Origin: Chloroflexota bacterium
GTDB taxonomy: Bacteria > Chloroflexota > Anaerolineae > 4572-78 > J111
Direction: 5' to 3'
NCBI GenBank assembly: GCA_016860845.1
Contig: BOKF01000073.1
Span: 1 to 40,292, forward strand
DNA: 40,292 nucleotides
The stretch's first letter is position 1; each line of letters opens with the position of its first letter. Position numbers and translations under genes: made by a program. The notes beneath the pieces were generated by a model. It was not told the origin of the DNA and ran no database searches. It worked only from the letters and a program-made list of their open reading frames with translations. Below, in pieces: positions 1 through 8,936 of the stretch.

Positions 1-120
1 GCGGCCGCCCTGCACTTGGTGCGCTACTATCAAAAACGCAATCATGTCGCTTATCTGTCTCATCGTAAATCCAAATTGGCTCAACTTGGTCTCTCAGCCG
101 TGGTCAACATTGCGCTGTAA
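1..120 (+). CDS. C-terminal end of an unidentified protein (partial)
   Basis: Frame 1 is open from the first base and ends at TAA 118-120, giving 39 residues that end in NIAL. The segment is basic and hydrophobic, with a KRNH...HRKSK stretch. I do not recognise the family; a transposase tail is possible but nothing proves it. The 158 bases that follow hold only the promoter of the next gene. Confidence 0.35.
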   Translation, partial: AAALHLVRYYQKRNHVAYLSHRKSKLAQLGLSAVVNIAL

Positions 121-201
121 TATTAGTCCTTGCGCGAAATTCCTCTTTTTCGTGCCTATCGTGTTCCAAATCCCTCACTGACCCATAAACCTTTAGTACT
201 C

Positions 202-230
202 TTGTCCTTCGCCCGCTCCTGGATTATAAT
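202..230 (+). promoter_or_regulatory. sigma-70-like promoter of the propeller-phosphatase gene
   Basis: TTGTCC (202-207) and TATAAT (225-230) are separated by exactly 17 bases. The -10 is a perfect consensus and the -35 matches 4 of 6. Transcription would start near 237, giving a leader of about 40 nt before the ATG at 279. Confidence 0.55.
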
Positions 231-278
231 GCTAAGGTTAATAACCCCGGTACTTTTTTAGCCATCATTCGCCAAATT

Positions 279-3200
279 ATGAGTCATATCCTTCCACCGA
301 AAGAAAACCTCCTTTTCTTGTTTCACCGGACTTGGTCTATCATTTTTACCTTACTCCTTTGCCTGTTTGTTTTGAGCCAGCCGGCCCTCTCCCAGGCGGC
401 AGAACCGACCTTTTACTTTGAGCACATCTCGCTTGAACAGGGCCTCTCGCATGGCACTGTCTTTTCCATTGTGCAGGATCAGACCGGCTTGATGTGGTTT
501 GGCACGCCGAGCGGCCTGAACAAGTATGATGGTTACAATATCACCATTTTTAGGAACGATCCGCAGAATCCCCGTTCGCTTTCCAACGACAACGCCGGTA
601 ATCTTTTCATTGACCGGGCCGGGATCATCTGGATTGGCACCTGGGGGGGTGGCCTGGCCCGGCTTGACCCGCAGACGGGGCAATTCTCCGCTTACCTTAA
701 CGATCCGGCCAACCCGGCCAGCCTTAGCAGTGACCGGGTGCAGACCATCTACGAAGACCGGGCCGGGGCGCTGTGGGTCGGTACTGCCGGGGGCGGGCTG
801 AATAAATTTGACCGGCAGGCGGAACGCTTCACCGCCTACAAAAACGACCCGGCCAATCCTCACAGCCTGAGCAATGATCGCATCTGGAGTATTGTCGAAG
901 ATAAGGCCGGACAACTCTGGGTGGCGACCTCGGAGGGATTGAACCGGTTTGACCCCCAGGCTGAAACCTTTACCCGCTTTCTCCACGATCCCGCCGACTC
1001 CACCAGCCTCAGCAATAACCTGGTCCGGACCCTGTATGTAGACAAATCCGGCACGCTGTGGGTCGGCAATGAAGCCGGCCTCGACAAGTTTGACGCGCAA
1101 ACCGAGGCCTTTACCCATTACCAAAACGACCCAACCAATCCGACCAGCCTCAGCGATACAATTGTCAATGCGATTTTGGAAGACAGCGCCGGCAACTTCT
1201 GGGTGGGGACGCGCAGCGGTGGCCTCAATCTGTTTGACCGGCAGAAGGAAACCTTTATCCGTTATCTCAACGATCCCCAGGACTCGACCAGCCTCAGTTA
1301 CAATGATATCCGTTCGATTTACGAAGATCGTTCCGGAGTCCTGTGGCTGGCCACCCGGGGGGGGGGAGTCAATAAATTTTCGCCTATCTCCGGCCAATTT
1401 GTCCACCTGGCCAATAACCCGGACAACGCTAACAGTCTTAACAACAACGATGTCAGGGCTATCTACGCAGACGAGGCCAAAAATCTGTGGGTTGGCACCA
1501 AGGGTGGCGGTCTGAATAAATTTAACCCCCACACCGGCTTTTTTGTCAGCTACCAGAATAACCCTAATAACGCCAACAGCCTCAGCAACAATGATATTTA
1601 TGCCATCTACCAAGACCGTTCCGGCTTTCTGTGGCTGGGCACGTCGGGAGCCGGCTTAAACAAGTTCGATCCCCAAACCCAGGCTGTCACCCGCTACCAG
1701 AATAATCCGGATGACCCGACCAGCCTAAGCTTCAACGACATCAATGTTATTTATGAGGACCGCTCCGGCACGCTCTGGATAGGGACTAAAGGCGGCGGTT
1801 TGAATAGATTTAACGCCCAACCCGGAACGTTTACGGCTTATAAATATAACCCGGCCGACCCCACCAGTCTGGGCGGCAATGATGTTTATGCTATCCTCGA
1901 AGACAGCCAGGGTACGTTTTGGGTCTGCACCTATGGCGGCGGTTTGAACCAATTCGACCGGGCGAGCGGCAAATTTATCCGCTATCAATACGATTCAACC
2001 AACCCGGCCAGCCTGAGCAATAACGATGTCTATACCATTCACGAAGATCAATCCGGGACGCTGTGGGTGGGTACGGCTAACGGTGGTTTGAATAAATTTG
2101 AGCCTGAAACGGAGCAGTTTATACGCTATGGGCCGGAACAGGGACTGGCCAGCCTGGTCGTTTACGGTATCCTCGAGGACGCCCAGGGTAATTTGTGGTT
2201 GAGCACCAGCAAAGGCATATCGAAATTCAATCCGCGCAGCCAGCTCTTTGTTAATTATGACGCCGGCGACGGATTGGGCAACGTGGTTTTTAACGAGGGT
2301 GCTTATTACCAAAGCCGCAGTGGGGAAATTTTTTTTGGCGGCATCAATGGCCTGGTTCGATTTGATCCGGCGCTGGTTAAAGATAATCCCCACCCTCCGG
2401 CCGTCGTTCTCACCGCGTTTAATATTCTCAACCGGGAAATTCCCCTGAACCAACCGATTGAGCAGCTCAAAGAGATCAAGCTGTCCTACCGCGATATTGT
2501 TTTCTCCTTTGAATACACCGCCCTGGACTACACCAACCCGGCCAAAAACCAGTATGCCTATAAATTGGAGGGTTTTGACCAGGATTGGATCAGGGCCGGG
2601 ACGCGCCGCTTCGGCACCTACACCAACCTTGACGCGGGAACTTATACGCTGCGGATTAAAGGCTCGAATAACAGCGGCGTGTGGAACGAGGACGGCGCAT
2701 CGCTCAAAATCGTCGTTACCCCGCCCTTCTGGGAAACATGGTGGTTCCGGCTGATCGCCTCGGCGGCAGTGCTGGCCCTGGGCTTTACCGCTTACACCGT
2801 CAGGGTGGCTAACATTCAAGCCCAACGTGAAAAATTAAAAAAGTTGGTGGCCGAACGAACGGCTGAATTATCCCAGGCCAATGCTCATCTCCGCACCCTG
2901 ACCGACCGCCTGCAGCAAGAATTGACCACTGCCCATGAAATCCAGCGCAGCCTGCTGCCTCCCCCGCGCCCCAACTGGCCCGGCCTTGAGGTGGTCTGCT
3001 ACAGCACTTCAGCTCGTGAAGTCGGCGGCGACTTCTATGCCTATCACACTTTCAGTAAGGATGAAAGCGGAGGGATGAAGGATGAAATCAAAGATTCATC
3101 CTTCATCCCTCATCCTTCATCCTTTGCCATTGCCCTGGGCGATGTTTCCGGCAAAGGGATGCCGGCGGCGCTGTTGATGGCGGTCAGCCTCGCCTCTTTC

Positions 3201-3713
3201 CAGTCGGTGATTGGCCAGGCGTTAACCCCGGCTGAGCTGCTGGCCCAACTGGACGCAGCCCTGGTGCCCTATACCCGCACTCGCTTCCTGCAAAACTGTG
3301 CGCTGTGTTATGTGGAAATTACCCGGACTCCAGCCGGCGGCCAAGGCAGTTTCCTGCGGGCGGCCAATGCTGGTTGTGTCGCGCCCCTGGTCCGGCGGGC
3401 TGATGGCTCGTTGGAGTGGGTAGATATCGGCGGCCCGCCGCTGGGTATTGGCCTGGGTAACTCGACGGGCTATATTGAAACCACCCTTCTTTTGCAGCCG
3501 GGTGATTTGGTGATTCTGACCAGCGACGGCGTAGTCGAAGCGATGAACGCTGCCCGTGAAATCTTCGGTTTTGAACGGCTGGAGCAGGTCATCGGCAGCG
3601 GGCCGCAAACGTCCGCCGAGGCGATGTTGGCTCACCTGCGCGCTGCCGTTCTGGCCTTTACTACAGGAACCGAGCTGCACGATGACTTAACCATCGTCGT
3701 GGTGCAGGTCTAA
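279..3713 (+). CDS. Two-component-propeller sensor fused to a PP2C/SpoIIE-type serine phosphatase
   Basis: The 1144-residue product has a signal peptide/N-terminal membrane segment (about 15-40), then about a dozen 47-residue propeller repeats of the type SLSNNDVxxIxEDxxGxLWVGT, a Y_Y_Y domain (about 734-800), one membrane helix (about 815-838), a coiled coil and a SpoIIE-like phosphatase domain (about 890-1144). Metal-binding aspartates are visible in EVGGDFYAY, LGDVSGKGM, LTSDGVVEAM and HDDLTIVVV. The family architecture places the sensor outside the membrane and the phosphatase inside. Such phosphatases usually act on phosphorylated anti-sigma-antagonist proteins; no partner gene is adjacent. 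The DNA encoding the propeller is visibly repetitive with a period near 141 bases. Residues about 927-948, inside the phosphatase domain, are encoded by a hairpin repeat (separate entry). No clear Shine-Dalgarno precedes the ATG. Confidence 0.9.
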   Translation: MSHILPPKENLLFLFHRTWSIIFTLLLCLFVLSQPALSQAAEPTFYFEHISLEQGLSHGTVFSIVQDQTGLMWFGTPSGLNKYDGYNITIFRNDPQNPRSLSNDNAGNLFIDRAGIIWIGTWGGGLARLDPQTGQFSAYLNDPANPASLSSDRVQTIYEDRAGALWVGTAGGGLNKFDRQAERFTAYKNDPANPHSLSNDRIWSIVEDKAGQLWVATSEGLNRFDPQAETFTRFLHDPADSTSLSNNLVRTLYVDKSGTLWVGNEAGLDKFDAQTEAFTHYQNDPTNPTSLSDTIVNAILEDSAGNFWVGTRSGGLNLFDRQKETFIRYLNDPQDSTSLSYNDIRSIYEDRSGVLWLATRGGGVNKFSPISGQFVHLANNPDNANSLNNNDVRAIYADEAKNLWVGTKGGGLNKFNPHTGFFVSYQNNPNNANSLSNNDIYAIYQDRSGFLWLGTSGAGLNKFDPQTQAVTRYQNNPDDPTSLSFNDINVIYEDRSGTLWIGTKGGGLNRFNAQPGTFTAYKYNPADPTSLGGNDVYAILEDSQGTFWVCTYGGGLNQFDRASGKFIRYQYDSTNPASLSNNDVYTIHEDQSGTLWVGTANGGLNKFEPETEQFIRYGPEQGLASLVVYGILEDAQGNLWLSTSKGISKFNPRSQLFVNYDAGDGLGNVVFNEGAYYQSRSGEIFFGGINGLVRFDPALVKDNPHPPAVVLTAFNILNREIPLNQPIEQLKEIKLSYRDIVFSFEYTALDYTNPAKNQYAYKLEGFDQDWIRAGTRRFGTYTNLDAGTYTLRIKGSNNSGVWNEDGASLKIVVTPPFWETWWFRLIASAAVLALGFTAYTVRVANIQAQREKLKKLVAERTAELSQANAHLRTLTDRLQQELTTAHEIQRSLLPPPRPNWPGLEVVCYSTSAREVGGDFYAYHTFSKDESGGMKDEIKDSSFIPHPSSFAIALGDVSGKGMPAALLMAVSLASFQSVIGQALTPAELLAQLDAALVPYTRTRFLQNCALCYVEITRTPAGGQGSFLRAANAGCVAPLVRRADGSLEWVDIGGPPLGIGLGNSTGYIETTLLLQPGDLVILTSDGVVEAMNAAREIFGFERLEQVIGSGPQTSAEAMLAHLRAAVLAFTTGTELHDDLTIVVVQV
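3059..3122 (+). repeat. In-frame heptamer hairpin inside the phosphatase domain
   Basis: The right arm is four tandem heptamers TTCATCC/TTCATCC/CTCATCC/TTCATCC (3095-3122). The left arm (3059-3086) is its near-complete reverse complement, and the loop is 8 bases. The length leaves the frame open and adds about 22 residues between the GGDFYAY and ALGDVSGKG motifs, including SSFIPHPSSF. Confidence 0.85.
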
Positions 3714-3721
3714 AAACCTTT

Positions 3722-3809
3722 CGTTACCACTCAGGTGACTGGCACTTTTCTCCTTGACAAGACGGTTGAGACCAGCAAAGCTTAGGGCTAACCAAGTGCC
3801 AGTCACCTT
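3722..3809. repeat. Palindromic intergenic repeat, second partial copy at 38909
   Basis: AGGTGACTGGCACTT near 3731 is mirrored by AAGTGCCAGTCACCT ending near 3809, enclosing about 45 bases. The left part (3722-3755) recurs almost unchanged at 38909-38940. It lies just after the phosphatase gene and could also form a transcript-end hairpin. Confidence 0.7.
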
Positions 3810-3846
3810 TAGCCCGAGCAGTTACAACTTTTCTTAAAACACTCAT

Positions 3847-3875
3847 TTTACCTGATGCGACAAAAAAGTTATAAT
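3847..3875 (+). promoter_or_regulatory. sigma-70-like promoter of the receiver-kinase gene
   Basis: TTTACC (3847-3852) and a perfect TATAAT (3870-3875) are 17 bases apart, about 33 bases before the probable ATG at 3908. Confidence 0.55.
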
Positions 3876-3907
3876 AATGCAAAAGGTTAAGGTGAGGGAA
3901 GTTGCCC

Positions 3908-5014
3908 ATGGCTGCAACCATCTTAATTGTGGATGACGATGAGACCTTGCAAAAGTGGGTCGCCTTTGAATTAGACCGGGTGGGCTTCCAGGTAATTACC
4001 GCCTCGACCGGCCCCACAGGGCTTGACGCAGCGCGAGCCGAGCCGAAACCGGATTTGATTTTGCTGGACATAGATATGCCGGGCATGGACGGTTTTCAGG
4101 TAGCTACCACTTTACAGCAAAATCCGGAGACCACCGGCATTCCCATTATTTTCTTAACGGCGCGAGTCTCCCTGAAAGATAAAATGGCCGGTTTTGAGGC
4201 GGGAGGGGTGGATTATCTAACCAAACCCTTTGAGATGCCAGAGCTGATTGCTCGGGTCAAAGCAACCCTGCACTTGAGCGTAATTCAACGCGAGAAGGCC
4301 CGGCGCGACCTGGAGGAGTATAAAAGCAACCTGGCCGAAAATATGAGCCACGAGCTGATGACGCCCGTGTCAAAGGTTCTGAACGGGGCGGACATTCTCT
4401 CTCGGCTGGCTCATAAAGAAAATATTAGCCAGTTTGACGAAGTGATTGAAATTATCCGCAACGGGGCCGGTGAGTTGCGCTGGTTGATGGAGGATTTGTT
4501 ACTCATCAACCAGATCTCCGATAAAGCCATTGGCCCATTCCGCCAGGCCGTTGACCTGACCCAGGCGGTTAAATTTCTGGTTGAGCAGACCGAGGCCAGA
4601 TATCGGCGGGACAAGTTGGAGTTTGAGGTGTATCTGCCGGAGGCTTGTCCGGTGAATATCCACCGCAAACATCTCAATCACATCTTGCATCACCTGCTGG
4701 ACAACGCCGGCAAGTTTAGCCCGCCGGGCAGCCGGCCCAAAGTGACCGTAAGACCGGTCGGGCAAGCAGGCGCAGAGATTGAGATTCAGGACTCCGGTCA
4801 GGGCATCAAATCTGAATTTCAGGAAGAAGTTTTTGATAAGTTTTACCAGGTGGACATGTCTATGACCCGCGAGAACGGCGGCCTGGGCTTGGGCCTCTAC
4901 ATTGCCCGCACCCTCGCCCGCACCTACGGCGGCGATGTAACCCTCACCAGCCAGCCGGGAGCCGGCACGACCGTTCAGCTCGCTATTCCCGATGAAGCCG
5001 CCGACTGGGCTTAA
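3908..5014 (+). CDS. Receiver-domain histidine kinase (REC-HisKA-HATPase)
   Basis: A cytoplasmic hybrid signalling protein with the receiver first. Numbered from a TTG two codons upstream (3902), the receiver has acidic residues DDD (11-13), phospho-acceptor Asp56 in LLDIDMPGMDG, Thr86 and Lys108. The kinase H-box is SHELMTP with His150, where most kinases have SHELRTP. The catalytic domain has the N-box HHLLDNAGKFSPPG, the G1 box DSGQGI and the G2 box GGLGLGLY. There is no membrane segment, so its input is probably phosphotransfer to Asp56 from another kinase. I prefer ATG 3908 over TTG 3902 because the AAGGTGAGG ribosome site is 10 bases from the ATG but only 4 from the TTG. Its stop is 4 bases from the stop of the convergent peptidase gene. 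Confidence 0.9.
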   Translation: MAATILIVDDDETLQKWVAFELDRVGFQVITASTGPTGLDAARAEPKPDLILLDIDMPGMDGFQVATTLQQNPETTGIPIIFLTARVSLKDKMAGFEAGGVDYLTKPFEMPELIARVKATLHLSVIQREKARRDLEEYKSNLAENMSHELMTPVSKVLNGADILSRLAHKENISQFDEVIEIIRNGAGELRWLMEDLLLINQISDKAIGPFRQAVDLTQAVKFLVEQTEARYRRDKLEFEVYLPEACPVNIHRKHLNHILHHLLDNAGKFSPPGSRPKVTVRPVGQAGAEIEIQDSGQGIKSEFQEEVFDKFYQVDMSMTRENGGLGLGLYIARTLARTYGGDVTLTSQPGAGTTVQLAIPDEAADWA

Positions 5015-5018
5015 TCCT

Positions 5019-7043
5019 TCACAAAAATACCGTTAGCATCTCCCACTGAACCAAAACTCCAACCAAAGCCATCCCTGCCAGGGCTAACAGCGTATAGTAG
5101 ACCCGCCGCCAAGCTGACCAGTAGCCCTTAACCCACAGGAAAATTGTGACGATGACCATCGCTGCAGCCAGCAGGAGCAGCAGCGGTGGAACGACAAACA
5201 GGGGCGCCGCAGCTTTCGGCACGCCGACCAGCAGCGTTGATAGGTCGCTGGAAAAGATCAGCAGGGCCAATCCGGCCAGAAACAGCAGACTTAGGCTGCT
5301 CATCAAAACAACCAAACCAACAGCTCCCCAGGCAACCAGCGCCGGCGGCCTGTTGGTCGGCCGTCGCCCCCGCATGCGGCGGATAAAGTGAGCTACCGGC
5401 CAGACCACCCCAAACGACAGCAACCCCAATAGGCTGAGCAGCAGCACGGCCAGACTGCCTAGATTCTTCCCATTCAACAAGTCCAACACGTTAGCCATCG
5501 CCGGGGTCATGACCACCTTAGCCGGGGTGGGAATGTCAAAGGTAGCCGGCTCACCGGCGATACAACGGGCGTCAGGTGCAGCCGAGGGATTGAGCAAAAA
5601 TTCCTGCGCGATTCTATTGGCGCACGCGTTAAACAGAAAAGCGCCGTGGCTGGTATTAGGAAAGGTGTAAGCGTAGCTGTGACTGAGTGTTTTGGCGGCT
5701 GCTTCGGCAAAATAGGCCGGGGTAATCGGGTCGAAGCGGCCTGAAAACAGCAAGGCGGGGATGTCGCTCACAACAGGGGCGTTGACCTCCGGCCCCAGTT
5801 TGGGTATTTTCCACAAGTCGCAGACCTGTAAAATGGTGGTATTGCTGTCCTTCATCAAAGTGACCAGCTCCGGGCGGACCCCCTGGATGGGCATCTTGGC
5901 CGGATCGAAGTTGGCCTCCTCGGCGCAGACCACGGTTTGATACATGCCAACGCTGACCGTAGGCTGGAAAATCAAGACTGGCAGCAGCCGGGAGAGCAGG
6001 TCGTAATCGCCAGACCGGGTGTTGTAAACAATGGTTGGAAAGATGGGCAGTTGAGAAGGGTCATACAGGGCTAAAAAGAGCGCGTTAATAAACAGGTCAC
6101 CGTTTACAAGAGTTTGATAGGTTTTCCCTGTTTCCGGGTCGGTGACCGGGATCGTCACCGGTTTTTCGTTCAAGGCATCCATCACCTCGTAGATGACGTT
6201 TTCCAAATCGGGATAGGCGGCGCTGCAATCGGCGTCGTCCGCGCAGAGTTGGACCACTTCCTTAAAGGCACGGTCGGCGGAGCGAGCGGTCTGGTTCAAA
6301 AAGCTGTCCTGGGTGGGCACCACCGCATCCAGAATCACGGAACGCAGGCTGTGCGGAAATTGGCGCATGTAATGCAGCCCCAGCAGGGTGCCGTAAGAAA
6401 CGCCATAAAAGTTGATCTGGTCGTAGCCCAGGGCAGTACGGATGGAGTCAATATCGGCGGCGTTTTCCAGGCTGTTGTAAGCGGCCAGATTGACTCCCTC
6501 ACGGGTCAGCCGGTCGCCGCAGGCTTGATAAGCGGCCATGCTGCGCCGGTCCGCCTCTTCCTGGCTGAGGTCGAGTTCCAGTGTTTCCCTGGTCAGCTCG
6601 TCCAGTTCCGGGCAGAGCAGATTGGGTTCTGAGTAATAAGTGCCGCGCTGGTCGAAGATGACGATATCGCGTTCTTCCCGGATGGGGCTGCTGAGCATAA
6701 ACAGGGGAAACAATTCCAGCGACGAGCCGCCCGGCCCGCCCTGGGCCATAAACAAAGGATCAGGGGCCGGATTTTTGGCGGTGCTGGGTAAAGTGGTTAC
6801 CGCCAGGCGAATGGTCGGGCCGCTGGGCTGGCTGTGCTGCTCCGGCACGGTCACATAGCCGCATTGAAAGCCGACCCTGTTTGGAGATAAATATTTGACC
6901 AGGGGAAATTCGAAGGTGCATTCCGCCGGTTCAAAAGCAGCGGTGCGCTGCTGCGCAAGGGGAGGTGTATCGGCGCTGGCTGGTGAAGCCACGGCCAAAG
7001 TAAGTAGAACGAGTAAAAGAAAGAACAATTTTTGGTTAGGCAC
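5019..7043 (-). CDS. Secreted TAP-like alpha/beta-hydrolase peptidase with a C-terminal four-helix membrane anchor
   Basis: This is a serine alpha/beta hydrolase of the prolyl/tripeptidyl aminopeptidase (TAP) type. A signal peptide covers residues 1-25. Family motifs in order are the oxyanion-region GGPGGSS, FDQRGTYYSEP, the nucleophile elbow GVSYGT with Ser216, a C-terminal acid in GRFDPITP and a histidine in PNTSHGAF. After the hydrolase the protein continues with about four hydrophobic helices (about 520-674), which TAP enzymes normally lack, so it is probably anchored with the catalytic part outside. The start is GTG with AAGGAT 8 bases upstream. The likely role is releasing short peptides or amino acids from external protein; the substrate is not evident. 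Confidence 0.87.
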   Translation of the reverse strand: MPNQKLFFLLLVLLTLAVASPASADTPPLAQQRTAAFEPAECTFEFPLVKYLSPNRVGFQCGYVTVPEQHSQPSGPTIRLAVTTLPSTAKNPAPDPLFMAQGGPGGSSLELFPLFMLSSPIREERDIVIFDQRGTYYSEPNLLCPELDELTRETLELDLSQEEADRRSMAAYQACGDRLTREGVNLAAYNSLENAADIDSIRTALGYDQINFYGVSYGTLLGLHYMRQFPHSLRSVILDAVVPTQDSFLNQTARSADRAFKEVVQLCADDADCSAAYPDLENVIYEVMDALNEKPVTIPVTDPETGKTYQTLVNGDLFINALFLALYDPSQLPIFPTIVYNTRSGDYDLLSRLLPVLIFQPTVSVGMYQTVVCAEEANFDPAKMPIQGVRPELVTLMKDSNTTILQVCDLWKIPKLGPEVNAPVVSDIPALLFSGRFDPITPAYFAEAAAKTLSHSYAYTFPNTSHGAFLFNACANRIAQEFLLNPSAAPDARCIAGEPATFDIPTPAKVVMTPAMANVLDLLNGKNLGSLAVLLLSLLGLLSFGVVWPVAHFIRRMRGRRPTNRPPALVAWGAVGLVVLMSSLSLLFLAGLALLIFSSDLSTLLVGVPKAAAPLFVVPPLLLLLAAAMVIVTIFLWVKGYWSAWRRVYYTLLALAGMALVGVLVQWEMLTVFL

Positions 7044-7121
7044 AATTTGTATCCTTGTAAGTTCTGGTGAATTTATACTCTGTTACAGGCCGGGATACAA
7101 GTTTGAGACAATCTTTTGAAG

Positions 7122-7150
7122 TTGAATTTTCCTCCAAGGTCAAGTAAAAT
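7122..7150 (+). promoter_or_regulatory. Candidate promoter of the lipoprotein gene
   Basis: TTGAAT (7122-7127) and TAAAAT (7145-7150) are separated by 17 bases, about 48 bases before the ATG at 7198. The intergenic region is shared with the divergent peptidase gene. Confidence 0.4.
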
Positions 7151-7197
7151 TATGTAAAGCTGTAACCTGAAAACAGCAAATTGAGAGGGACTCCATC

Positions 7198-8868
7198 ATG
7201 CCAAGCTCATTGAAGATAAATTGGTTCCTGCTGGTTCTCACCATCATCGTGTTGAGCGCCTGCGGCGGTTCGAACCGCTCAGATGATATTGCCCCTGTCG
7301 GCGTCGGCGCAGCGACTGCTCCCGCCGCGACTCCAGTTCCCCCGGCCGCCGCGCCCGGTGAAGTGGCTGTCCCTACCGAAACCCCGGCGGATATGCCTGT
7401 TGATGTTACTCCAACGCCAGCCGCCGCTGCCCCTGCTGCCGCAGCCGTCCCGGTGCTTAATTTCAAGCTCAGCGGTGGGATTGTCGGCTTTTGCGACGAT
7501 CTCACGCTGGATACCGCCGGGAACTATGTCCTGCGGCGCGCCTGCGCCCAACCGGCGGAAATCAATGGGCCGCTGACCCCTGAGGATTTCGCGTCACTCA
7601 ATTCCTGGGTCCAAAACCTGGCCGGCTTCCAGCTTAAATCTGAAGATAACCCCGGCGGTCCCGACAATATGGTCATGGAATTAGTTTTCATCGGGCAGGG
7701 CAGTACTCAGCCCGATGAAACCCAGCAGCAGGCCATTCTTGATTGGGCCAACAGTCTGCTGGTGCGCATCCGGCCCCAGGCGGTCGCCCCACCGCCGACG
7801 CCCGAACCGCTTGTCATCGGTCCTGAGGGCCTCTGCCCCGAGATTCAGCGGCCGGCAGTCCTGGTCATTGATTTTGAGCGTCCCGGGGGAGTCATCATGA
7901 TTGACCCCGCCACCCAGGCTGCCTGCAATTTCCAACTCAGCCAGCCGCCCTACGGGCGTATCGTCACGGCCGCCGGTAATATTTATTACGCAGTCTATGA
8001 TCTGGCCGCCAAAACAGTCAGCGTTTGGCAGCTTACCCCGGCCGGCCAGCAGACGCCGCTCCTCTTTACGGCAGTCAACATGGAAGAGTTTGGCCCATTT
8101 AACTTTACGGTCTCCGGCAACGGGAGTAAAATAGCCTGGGCGCGGACAGTGATCAATATGGAGTCTGAGCCACCCGTTTATCGCAGCGATTTATGGATCA
8201 CCAATATTGACGGCTCCGGCCAGGTAACTTTGCTCGATCAGGCTGAACAAGAGGGCAGCTATGTCGAGCCGGTCCGTTTTTCGCTTGATCAGAACACGTT
8301 ATACTATGCGCTCCAACCCGATGGGCTGGGCGGGATGGTCTTCAGCTTTACCGGGCGGTACAACAGCCTGCTGGCTGTGCCCGCGAGCGGCGGTGAGTCG
8401 CGCTTGCTTTTTACCTGCCCAGAAGACCAGCTCATTTGCATCGGCGATATTTCACCCGATGGCAGCGCCCTGGCTTATGTACAGACCGGCCAGGGGGTAG
8501 TCGTTCTGGGCGGCGACGGCCAGCCCATCGCTACGGTGACGCCGCCGCTGACCGGCTATATCGGCTCGCCCATTTTTGGCCCGACCGGGAATTTGGCCTT
8601 TGTCTCGGCCACCTTGGCGCAAAGCGACGAGCAGGCCATGCCCCGACCCAATCCTGGCGCTATCCATCTGGTTGCGCCGCCCTATACCGGCGAAGTCAAA
8701 ACGATTCTGAGCGACAACACGGTGACCACGACCTGGGAATGGCTGGACGAAAACCGCCTGCTCTACGGCGCGATGGACGAAGCGGCTAATATCGGCACGG
8801 CCCTGGTTTCGCTAGACGGCCAGTCGGCCAATCTCTCGCCTAACTTTGCCTTGACTGTGTTGCGTTAA
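7198..8868 (+). CDS. Beta-propeller (PD40/TolB-like) lipoprotein
   Basis: The 556-residue product begins with a lipoprotein signal ending in the lipobox LSAC (Cys near 21), followed by an Ala/Pro/Thr-rich linker to about residue 85. The rest looks like a PD40/WD40-like propeller, with segments such as SGNGSKIAWAR, DLWITNIDGSGQ and ISPDGSALAYV. No catalytic residues are recognised, and the family is usually a binding or scaffold protein on the outer face of the membrane. GAGAGGGA precedes the ATG at a good distance. The gene is followed at once by a perfect 30-bp palindrome. Confidence 0.8.
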   Translation: MPSSLKINWFLLVLTIIVLSACGGSNRSDDIAPVGVGAATAPAATPVPPAAAPGEVAVPTETPADMPVDVTPTPAAAAPAAAAVPVLNFKLSGGIVGFCDDLTLDTAGNYVLRRACAQPAEINGPLTPEDFASLNSWVQNLAGFQLKSEDNPGGPDNMVMELVFIGQGSTQPDETQQQAILDWANSLLVRIRPQAVAPPPTPEPLVIGPEGLCPEIQRPAVLVIDFERPGGVIMIDPATQAACNFQLSQPPYGRIVTAAGNIYYAVYDLAAKTVSVWQLTPAGQQTPLLFTAVNMEEFGPFNFTVSGNGSKIAWARTVINMESEPPVYRSDLWITNIDGSGQVTLLDQAEQEGSYVEPVRFSLDQNTLYYALQPDGLGGMVFSFTGRYNSLLAVPASGGESRLLFTCPEDQLICIGDISPDGSALAYVQTGQGVVVLGGDGQPIATVTPPLTGYIGSPIFGPTGNLAFVSATLAQSDEQAMPRPNPGAIHLVAPPYTGEVKTILSDNTVTTTWEWLDENRLLYGAMDEAANIGTALVSLDGQSANLSPNFALTVLR

Positions 8869-8877
8869 ATGTAAAAT

Positions 8878-8907
8878 AGGAGTGTCAAAGTGCACTTTGA
8901 CACTCCT
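8878..8907. repeat. Perfect 30-bp palindrome
   Basis: The 15-base arm AGGAGTGTCAAAGTG is followed directly by its exact reverse complement, with no loop. It lies 10 bases after the lipoprotein stop and 30 bases before the rhodanese start. The right arm contains TTGACA, but no convincing -10 follows. It could be a terminator hairpin, an operator or a small mobile palindrome. Confidence 0.8.
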
Positions 8908-8936
8908 GAACAATTACTTTACTTGAGTGATCTATT

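Noticed and set aside
1..8. NotI site GCGGCCGC at the first base suggesting a cloning-vector edge
   Set aside because: The bases read through as codons of an open frame and no vector sequence follows, so the site alone proves nothing.
351..1613. Long minus-strand open frame (420 codons) opposite the propeller
   Set aside because: It is the mirror of the 47-residue propeller repeats on the plus strand; its translation only echoes that repeat and has no family features.
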